DNA of 5,430 nucleotides, from contig JAGBYV010000262.1 of the NCBI GenBank assembly GCA_017628595.1, positions 1 to 5,430 on the forward strand, read 5' to 3'. The notes under the pieces are model-generated. The model worked only from the letters and a program-made list of their open reading frames with translations, did no database searches and was not told where the DNA came from. Source of the stretch: Alistipes sp. Lineage in GTDB: Bacteria > Bacteroidota > Bacteroidia > Bacteroidales > Rikenellaceae. Of the stretch, positions 1-5,430 are shown piece by piece. Positions within the stretch are counted from its first letter, which is position 1, and each line of letters opens with the position of its first letter. A program made the position numbers and the translations under genes.

Positions 1-219
1 CACTGGGTTGACCCGACGCAGTGCATGGCCGAGGGTGAGCGACGTCGTTATGATGTGCGCATCCGTTATCGTCAGGCGTTGCAGGCGGCAGAGCTCGTTG
101 CACAGGGTGATGGCATGTACCTTCTCTTCGATGAGCCGCAGCGAGGCGTGGCGGCAGGTCAGTTTGCTGCGTGGTACGATGGCGAGGTGCTGGTCGGCTC
201 GGGCGTTATTGAGAGATAA
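1..219 (+). CDS. mnmA: tRNA-specific 2-thiouridylase MnmA, C-terminal end (5' truncated by window edge)
   Basis: Reading from base 1, the frame is open for 72 codons to the TAA at 217-219. MnmA activates the C2 carbonyl of the wobble uridine with ATP and thiolates it in the tRNAs for Lys, Glu and Gln, in the cytoplasm. Only the end of the C-terminal beta-barrel domain is visible. It has the family's VRIRYRQ strand near residue 20, then FDEPQRGVAAGQFAAWYDG, and the terminal GSGVI motif (family pattern: P-rGvapGQ-yDGd-GsGvI). The PP-loop ATPase domain and the catalytic cysteines lie upstream of the window and cannot be judged. The ATG at position 25 is internal, because homology continues upstream to base 1. 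The next gene starts one base after the stop. The family call rests on recognising the C-terminal motifs, and I am fairly sure of it. Confidence 0.87.
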   Translation, partial: HWVDPTQCMAEGERRRYDVRIRYRQALQAAELVAQGDGMYLLFDEPQRGVAAGQFAAWYDGEVLVGSGVIER

Positions 220-220
220 C

Positions 221-1027
221 ATGCGTTGCCTCTTTGCGATACTTCTTCTGCTGTGCAGCACATCGGCGTGGGCGCAGCGCTCGTTGGATATTGCATTCTG
301 CGATGTCGAAAATCTATACGATACCATACCTTCCCCCTTTTACGATGATTCCGATTACACACCGCAGGGCCGCCTTCGATGGGATGCGGCGCGCTATGGC
401 GATAAGGTGGAGAGTGTGGCTCGATTGATAGATTCGATGGCTATGCCCATTGTGGCGTTGTGGGGCGTGGAGAATGAGCAGGTTGTGCGCGATATTGTGA
501 TGGCATCGAAGAGTGACTATGCCTATGTGCACTGCACTCACGATTATAGTCGTGGTCTAGATTTCGCGTTGCTGTATTATGGTGACAGATTCTTCCCCGA
601 GCGTGTTACGCCATGGCGTGGAGCCTTGTGCGTTGAGGGAAGGGCCGATGGCCGCGATGTGGCAATCGTGGTGAATCATCGCTCTACGTCGCTCGGCGTG
701 CTACTCACCGAGCGTGGACTGATCACGGGAGCGAAGCCTGTGATTATTCTTGGCACACCCGGCCGCACTAATCTTCAGGCGTTTGGCCTGCAGGATCATT
801 CGCTTGGGAGCGAGCGTATGGGCCGAGGCAATGTGGCACGCAACGATGGCTGGACTATGCGCGATCGCATAGCCTCCTCATGGGGTGGAGATGTGCGCTG
901 TGATGTATATGCCGCGCGATGGCTTGTCGATGAGTCGGGGCATCCCCGATCAACATATGCGGGTAAGAGGTATTACGGTGGAGTGAGTGCCTTTCTGCCA
1001 ATATTCGCGCAATTCTTTCATTATTAA
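221..1027 (+). CDS. Secreted EEP-fold (endonuclease/exonuclease/phosphatase) protein with degenerate active site
   Basis: This 268-residue protein begins with a signal peptide: MR, a hydrophobic run at residues 4-12, and an AWA-Q cleavage site after residue 18. It is therefore predicted to be exported. The fold is recognisable from Bacteroidota EEP proteins: FCDVENLYDT (26-35), YTPQGRLRW (46-54), VALWGVENEQV (78-88), SRGLDFALLYYGDRF (110-124), VNHRSTS (151-157) and YYGGVSAFLPIF (251-262). Active relatives carry a Glu just before VEN, a GDFN motif and an SDH motif. Here these read G82-V-E-N, G178-T-P-G and S256-A-F. Asn31 and His153 remain. The reading frame is intact, and the protein is shorter than typical homologs (roughly 340-370 residues from general knowledge). 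The ATG at 221 is chosen because it gives the signal peptide and follows the mnmA stop by one base. The TTG-led extension to base 8 would overlap mnmA. The predicted mature chain has four cysteines (27, 105, 137, 227). The fold call is reasonably firm. The function is unknown, and nuclease or phosphatase activity is unlikely. Confidence 0.83.
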   Translation: MRCLFAILLLLCSTSAWAQRSLDIAFCDVENLYDTIPSPFYDDSDYTPQGRLRWDAARYGDKVESVARLIDSMAMPIVALWGVENEQVVRDIVMASKSDYAYVHCTHDYSRGLDFALLYYGDRFFPERVTPWRGALCVEGRADGRDVAIVVNHRSTSLGVLLTERGLITGAKPVIILGTPGRTNLQAFGLQDHSLGSERMGRGNVARNDGWTMRDRIASSWGGDVRCDVYAARWLVDESGHPRSTYAGKRYYGGVSAFLPIFAQFFHY

Positions 1028-1046
1028 AGAGAAAATTATACCTTTG
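1016..1046 (+). promoter_or_regulatory. Predicted Bacteroidota-type sigma promoter for metF-metH
   Basis: The -7 element TACCTTTG at 1039-1046 matches the Bacteroidetes consensus TAnnTTTG exactly. Nineteen bases upstream lies TTTC (1016-1019), one mismatch from the TTTG-like -33 element. Transcription would start near 1050-1054, giving a leader of only about 20 bases before the metF ATG at 1072. AAGAAGG (1048-1054) resembles a Shine-Dalgarno sequence but lies 17 bases from the ATG and at the expected start site, so it is unlikely to act as one. The leader has no room for a riboswitch. The -33 part overlaps the end of the preceding coding region. Confidence 0.6.
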
Positions 1047-1071
1047 TAAGAAGGTTTATTATAGTTAGGTT

Positions 1072-2025
1072 ATGAGTAATGTTGCACAATTTTTAGCGGC
1101 GGAGCATCCCACAGCCTTTTCCATTGAGGTATTGCCTCCCGTGCGCGGCAAGAGTATTGAGCAGGTGCTGAAGACCATCGATCGCCTGATGCCCTATAAT
1201 CTTGCATATATAAATATCACGACGCATCGTGCCGAGGTGGTCTATCGCGAGATTACGGAGGGTGTTTTCCAACGCGTCTTTGAACGCAAGCGACCCGGTA
1301 CGGTAGCCATTGCCGCAACGCTAAAGGGGCGTTACGGTATCCCCGTTGTGCCTCACCTGATTTGCAGTGGCTTCTCAAAGACCGAGATTGAGAACGAACT
1401 CATCGACCTGTCGTATCTCGGCATCACCAATCTTCTGTTGTTGCGTGGTGATCGCGCCAAGGGCGAGAACCGCTTTGTGCCCGTGGCCGGAGGTCATGAG
1501 CATGCCGTGGAGTTGTGCCGTCAGGTGGAGGAGTTTAACCGTGGTGTATTGCTCGATGGTCAGGAGCACGAGCCGCTCAATCAGTTCTCTTATGGTGTTG
1601 CGGGTTATCCCGAGAAGCACGAAGAGGCGATGAACCTCGATATAGATATCGAACATCTCAAGGCAAAGATTGACGCCGGAGCGCAGTATATTGTAACGCA
1701 GATGTTCTTCGACAACAGCCGCTACTTCGCCTTTGTGGAGCGTTGTCGTGCGGCAGGTATTACCGTGCCTATCATACCGGGACTGAAGCCCCTTACCTCG
1801 CTTACGCAGCAGGCTCTTCTGCCCAAGACATTCCATATTGATCTGCCGATGGATCTGGCCGTAGAGTTGCGTCGTTGCCAGACAAGCGACGATGTGAAGG
1901 CCCTTGGCGTTGAGTGGGCTATTGGTCAGGCGCGCGAGCTCAAGGCCGCGGGCGTGCCGAGCATACACTTCTATTCGATGAATGCCGCAGCCAGCGTTGA
2001 GGCTATCGCCAAAGCCGTTTATTAA
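1072..2025 (+). CDS. metF: 5,10-methylenetetrahydrofolate reductase (FAD-dependent, MetF)
   Basis: This 317-residue cytoplasmic TIM-barrel flavoenzyme reduces 5,10-methylenetetrahydrofolate to 5-methyltetrahydrofolate, the methyl donor for MetH. Visible family landmarks are FSIEVLPP (16-23), whose Glu19 matches the catalytic Glu28 of E. coli MetF; VPHLIC (93-98); LLLLRGDR (121-128), with Asp127 matching Asp120, which tunes the flavin; GVAGYPEKHEEA (175-186); and VTQMFFD (208-214), with Gln210 matching Gln183. PIIPGLKP (233-240) and IHFYSMN (298-304) follow. Leu250 falls where E. coli has Phe223, which stacks on substrate. Compared with the 296-residue E. coli protein there are extra residues after ITTH (about 50-75) and a longer loop at about 155-172. 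Both look typical of Bacteroidota homologs, as far as I recall. The ATG at 1072 gives a full-length N-terminus and lies just after the predicted promoter. metH follows the stop after one base, so the two are almost certainly co-transcribed and probably translationally coupled. Confidence 0.96.
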   Translation: MSNVAQFLAAEHPTAFSIEVLPPVRGKSIEQVLKTIDRLMPYNLAYINITTHRAEVVYREITEGVFQRVFERKRPGTVAIAATLKGRYGIPVVPHLICSGFSKTEIENELIDLSYLGITNLLLLRGDRAKGENRFVPVAGGHEHAVELCRQVEEFNRGVLLDGQEHEPLNQFSYGVAGYPEKHEEAMNLDIDIEHLKAKIDAGAQYIVTQMFFDNSRYFAFVERCRAAGITVPIIPGLKPLTSLTQQALLPKTFHIDLPMDLAVELRRCQTSDDVKALGVEWAIGQARELKAAGVPSIHFYSMNAAASVEAIAKAVY

Positions 2026-2026
2026 T

Positions 2027-5000
2027 ATGAATAATTCGATTCACGATATATTATCACATCGTATCATGCTCCTCGATGGAGCCATGGGTACGATGATTCA
2101 GCGTTATGCCTTAGGCGAGGAGGATTATCGTGGTGAGGAGTTCTCTTCTCACGATGTGCTGCTTGCGGGCAATAACGATATTCTTGCACTTTCGCGTCCC
2201 GAGCTGCTTTCTGCCATTCACAGAGCATATCTTGATGCGGGCTCCGATATTATCACAACTTGTACATTCAATGCGCAGGTTATCTCGCAGGCCGAGTACC
2301 GCACTGAGCATCTTGTGCGTCGCATCAATCTTGCGGCGGCGACCATTGCACGTGCCGAAGCCGACCGCATGACATCGCTTACGCCCAATCGTCCCCGCTT
2401 TGTGGCGGGATCTGTCGGCCCTACGGGTAAGACTGCTTCGCTCTCGCCCGATGTGGATGATCCGGCTATGCGTGCAGTCGATTTCGATATGCTGCAGCGC
2501 GCCTATGCGGAGCAAATCGAGGCACTTGTAGAGGGTGGCGTGGATCTGTTGCTTGTGGAGACAGCATTCGATACACTCAATGTAAAGGCTGCACTGGCGG
2601 CTGCCGAGTCGGTTTTTGCGAATGTAGGTCGCCATCTGCCCATTATGCTCTCGGTGACCATCGCCGACGCTGCGGGTCGTATGCTCTCAGGTCAGACGCT
2701 GGAGGCTCTGCTTGCCTCAGTAGCGCACGTAGATTTGCTTTCGGTTGGCCTTAACTGCTCGTTTGGTGCCGAGCAGATGATTCCCTTCCTGAAGCAGTTG
2801 TCCGATGTGCCATATTACGTGAGTGCATATCCCAATGCCGGTATTCCCGATGAGGATGGTCGTTATGACCAGACGCCCGAGCGCATGGCCGCAAGTGTGG
2901 AGCGTTTTGTTAAGGAGCGATTGGTAAATATCGTGGGCGGATGCTGTGGCTCTACCCCCGACCATATACGTGCCATTGCCGAGGTGGTGCAGACGCAGAA
3001 CCTTCGAAAGCCATCAACAAAAAACGTAGCCTGGCTGGCTGGACTTGATGCCTTCTCAGCGAGTGATACGTTTGTAAATGTGGGCGAGCGCTGCAATGTT
3101 GCGGGTAGTCGTAAATTTCTGCGACTGATTAGCGAAAAATCATACGATGAGGCACTCTCTATCGCCCGTGCGCAGGTGCGTGACGGAGCAATGGTGCTCG
3201 ACATCAACATGGATGATGCGATGCTCGATGCCCGTGCGGAGATGACTCATTTTCTCAACCTCATGGCGTCGGATCCCGAGGTTGCACGATTGCCGTGGAT
3301 GGTTGACTCGTCGCGCTTCGAAGTAATCGAGGCGGCGCTGAAGACGATACAGGGCAAGGCTATAGTAAACTCCCTCTCGCTTAAAGAGGGCGAAGCGGTG
3401 TTCATCGAACGTGCACGTCGCGTGAGGGCGCTGGGTGCAGCTGTGGTCGTTATGGCCTTTGATGAGCAGGGGCAGGCAACTACCTATGAACGCCGAATTG
3501 AGATTTGCCACCGTGCATATCGTATTTTGACCGAGCAGGTGGGCTTCGCTCCACGCGATATAATATTTGATCCCAATGTGCTGACCATTGCCACGGGTAT
3601 GCGTGAGCATGATAGTTATGCGCTCGATTTTATTCGTGCGACGGAGTGGATAAAGCTCAATCTTGTGGGTGCACGTGTGAGCGGTGGTGTTAGCAATCTG
3701 TCGTTTGCTTTCCGCGGTAACAACTATCTGCGCGAGGCTATGCATGCCGTATTCCTTTATCATGCCATACGTGCAGGTATGGATATGGCTATTGTGAACC
3801 CCTCGACAAAGGTTATGTATGAGGATATTCCCGCCACTTTGCGCGAGGCGCTGGAGGATGTCGTCCTCTGCCGCCGAGAGGATGCCACGGAGCGTCTGCT
3901 CTCGCTTGCCGAGCAGTTTAAAACTGTTGAGCAACGAGCTGCGGAGGTTGTGGATCGCAGGATTATGCCCCTTGCCGATAGGCTTATTGCGGCTCTGCAG
4001 CGAGGTGACGAGGAGTTTCTGCATGATGATCTGCAGGAGGCTTTGCAGGTGATGCCGACTCCTTCGGCCATCATCGAGGGCCCGCTGATGCAGGGCATGA
4101 TGCACGTAGGAAAGCTCTTTGGTGAGGGAAAAATGTTCCTGCCACAGGTTGTGAAGACGGCTCGCACGATGAAGCGTGCTGTGGAGATTCTCCGCCCTCA
4201 TATCGAGGCGCAGAGTGTCGGTGCGGCGCACAAGGCGGGACGTTATCTGCTGGCTACCGTGAAGGGCGACGTACACGACATAGGCAAGAATATCGCCTCG
4301 GTAGTCCTCTCGTGTAATAACTTCGAGGTTATCGATCTGGGTGTTATGGTGCCTGCGGAGCAGATCGTACGCGCCGCAATTGAGCATAAGGTAGATTTTA
4401 TTGGACTGAGTGGCCTCATTACGCCGTCACTCGAGGAGATGTGCCGCGTGGCGCGCGAGCTGCGTGAGGCTGGAGTAAGTGTGCCGCTGATGATTGGTGG
4501 TGCCACAACATCACCTCTGCATACCGCACTGAAGATTGCTCCCCTATATGATGGGCCCGTGTTCCATGTAAAGGATGCTGCGCAGAACCCCATACTCGCT
4601 ATGCAGCTTTTGGGTGAGGAGCGCGAGAGTGTTATTCGAGCGCTTAAGGATGAGCAGCAGCGTCTGCGCGAGGAGCATGGGGCTCCGAAGCCGAGTGCGA
4701 GTGAGTGCGAGCGACTGAAGATTGATTGGTCGCAGGAGCAGCTGCCTGCACCCTCTTATACGGGCGTCAAGGAGTTTGCTATTACGGCACAGCAGGTGCG
4801 TGAGTATATTAATTGGCGTCACTTCTATAATCTGTGGCGTGTTGAGGAGGGTAGTGCCGAGGCCGATAAGATACGTGCCGAGGCAGAGGCTCTGCTTGAC
4901 TCGATGTCGCACGGCTTGCTGGCTCGTGTAGGATTCTTCGCAGCGCGTGGTACGGAGAGTGCCATCGTTCTGTCGCATAATGTAGGTTGTGCGTGTTGCC

Positions 5001-5430
5001 ATCCCAAGCATGAAACGGTGCTTGCGACACCCCGCCAGCGTACACCCAATGTCGATGGTGTGACTCTTGCCCTATGCGACTTTGTTGCTCCCGAGGGCGA
5101 TTACGTTGGAGCCTTTGCACTGACCGTTGCGCAGTCGTTTGCTCAAGAGTTGTCCCTAAGGAAGGAGCAGGGCAAAGAGTATGAGGCACTATTGCTGCAG
5201 AGCGTAGGCGATCGACTGGTGGAGGCTGCCTCGGAGTGGTTGCACGAGCGTGTAAGGCGCGAGTTGTGGGGCTATGCCATGCAGGAGCAGTTGTCTGTTA
5301 GGGATATGTTCCAGGCCAAATTTCGTGGTATACGTCCAGCGGTTGGCTATCCTTCGCTGCCCGATCAGCGACTGATCTTCCCGCTTGCCGAGCTGCTCGA
5401 TGTGGAGCAGATAGGTATTTCGCTTACGGA
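2027..5430 (+). CDS. metH: Cobalamin-dependent methionine synthase MetH (3' end beyond window)
   Basis: This multidomain cytoplasmic enzyme transfers the methyl group of methyltetrahydrofolate through cobalamin to homocysteine, making methionine. The frame is open for 1134 codons with no stop in the window; E. coli MetH has 1227 residues, so roughly 60-90 are missing. Domains run in the usual order. The homocysteine barrel (about 1-320) starts with LLDGAMGT (15-22) and has zinc ligands Cys244, Cys306 and Cys307. The pterin barrel (about 345-610) has NVGERCN (351-357) and LDINMDD (391-397). The helical cap (about 640-735) has FGEGKMFLPQ (698-707). The B12 Rossmann domain has DVHDIGKN with axial His750, then LSGL (Ser795) and GG (824-825). 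The AdoMet reactivation domain begins near 905 and has RPAVGYP (1103-1109). Catalytic and cobalamin residues look intact. The reactivation domain differs from E. coli at Asn929 and Ala1097, and has a Cys/His cluster at 988-995. The ATG at 2027 follows the metF stop by one base and places the first barrel motif at the expected distance. Confidence 0.97.
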   Translation, partial: MNNSIHDILSHRIMLLDGAMGTMIQRYALGEEDYRGEEFSSHDVLLAGNNDILALSRPELLSAIHRAYLDAGSDIITTCTFNAQVISQAEYRTEHLVRRINLAAATIARAEADRMTSLTPNRPRFVAGSVGPTGKTASLSPDVDDPAMRAVDFDMLQRAYAEQIEALVEGGVDLLLVETAFDTLNVKAALAAAESVFANVGRHLPIMLSVTIADAAGRMLSGQTLEALLASVAHVDLLSVGLNCSFGAEQMIPFLKQLSDVPYYVSAYPNAGIPDEDGRYDQTPERMAASVERFVKERLVNIVGGCCGSTPDHIRAIAEVVQTQNLRKPSTKNVAWLAGLDAFSASDTFVNVGERCNVAGSRKFLRLISEKSYDEALSIARAQVRDGAMVLDINMDDAMLDARAEMTHFLNLMASDPEVARLPWMVDSSRFEVIEAALKTIQGKAIVNSLSLKEGEAVFIERARRVRALGAAVVVMAFDEQGQATTYERRIEICHRAYRILTEQVGFAPRDIIFDPNVLTIATGMREHDSYALDFIRATEWIKLNLVGARVSGGVSNLSFAFRGNNYLREAMHAVFLYHAIRAGMDMAIVNPSTKVMYEDIPATLREALEDVVLCRREDATERLLSLAEQFKTVEQRAAEVVDRRIMPLADRLIAALQRGDEEFLHDDLQEALQVMPTPSAIIEGPLMQGMMHVGKLFGEGKMFLPQVVKTARTMKRAVEILRPHIEAQSVGAAHKAGRYLLATVKGDVHDIGKNIASVVLSCNNFEVIDLGVMVPAEQIVRAAIEHKVDFIGLSGLITPSLEEMCRVARELREAGVSVPLMIGGATTSPLHTALKIAPLYDGPVFHVKDAAQNPILAMQLLGEERESVIRALKDEQQRLREEHGAPKPSASECERLKIDWSQEQLPAPSYTGVKEFAITAQQVREYINWRHFYNLWRVEEGSAEADKIRAEAEALLDSMSHGLLARVGFFAARGTESAIVLSHNVGCACCHPKHETVLATPRQRTPNVDGVTLALCDFVAPEGDYVGAFALTVAQSFAQELSLRKEQGKEYEALLLQSVGDRLVEAASEWLHERVRRELWGYAMQEQLSVRDMFQAKFRGIRPAVGYPSLPDQRLIFPLAELLDVEQIGISLT
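4693..4711 (+). repeat. Short tandem repeat in the metH interdomain linker
   Basis: GAGTGCGA occurs at 4693-4700 and again at 4703-4710, separated by GT, so a 10-base unit is present nearly twice. It lies in the stretch coding for the linker between the B12-binding and reactivation domains (about residues 889-896). The period is not a multiple of three, so the two copies are read in different frames and give no repeated peptide. It may be chance or an old slippage event in a tolerant linker. Confidence 0.35.

Noticed and set aside
8..220. Upstream extension of the EEP-like frame to a TTG at position 8
   Set aside because: The region is mnmA coding sequence in another frame. The extension gives an Arg/Ser-rich peptide without homology and would bury the signal peptide that starts at 221.
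1014..1030. Inverted repeat TCTTT/AAAGA around the EEP-like stop codon, as a possible terminator
   Set aside because: The stem is only five AT-rich pairs with a seven-base loop and no following U-tract, too weak to be a convincing intrinsic terminator.
1375..1968. 197-codon minus-strand open frame opposite metF
   Set aside because: It is antisense to well-conserved MetF sequence and has no family resemblance, so it is a shadow frame.
2043..2062. ACGAT...ATCGT inverted repeat near the start of metH
   Set aside because: Five base pairs with a ten-base loop inside coding sequence is expected by chance.
2111..2635. 174-codon minus-strand open frame opposite the start of metH
   Set aside because: It overlaps the homocysteine-binding barrel coding sequence of metH, and its product shows no recognisable motifs.
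3140..4387. 415-codon open frame on the minus strand opposite metH
   Set aside because: It lies wholly antisense to strongly conserved pterin, cap and B12 domain coding sequence. Its translation is rich in His, Arg and Thr with no recognisable domain. It is a by-product of metH codon use.

Overview
The window looks like an ordinary chromosomal stretch of a Bacteroidota bacterium, most likely order Bacteroidales. Three things suggest this: a perfect TAnnTTTG -7 promoter element ahead of metF, start codons without a usable Shine-Dalgarno sequence, and Bacteroidales-like variants of the encoded proteins. The moderately GC-rich coding sequence would suit a Rikenellaceae/Alistipes-like genome, but that family assignment is a guess. 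All genes are on the + strand and packed tightly. I see no RNA genes, insertion sequences, phage genes or CRISPR arrays.

Layout: positions 1-219 hold the last 72 codons of mnmA (tRNA 2-thiouridylase). One base later, at 221-1027, comes a 268-residue exported protein of the endonuclease/exonuclease/phosphatase (EEP) fold in which most catalytic motifs have been replaced. A 44-base intergenic gap follows, containing the -7 element of a promoter. Positions 1072-2025 encode MetF (5,10-methylenetetrahydrofolate reductase). One base further on, metH (cobalamin-dependent methionine synthase) starts at 2027 and runs off the window edge at 5430 with 1134 complete codons and no stop.

metF and metH form a two-step methyl-transfer operon. 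MetF reduces methylenetetrahydrofolate to methyltetrahydrofolate, and MetH moves that methyl group through cobalamin onto homocysteine to give methionine. The short leader leaves no room for a SAM or cobalamin riboswitch directly upstream.

I do not see a wholly new system. Three things deserve a second look: the apparently dead, secreted EEP protein coupled to mnmA; substitutions at two positions of the MetH reactivation domain that contact AdoMet in E. coli; and a Cys/His cluster (CxCCHxxH) in that same MetH domain.
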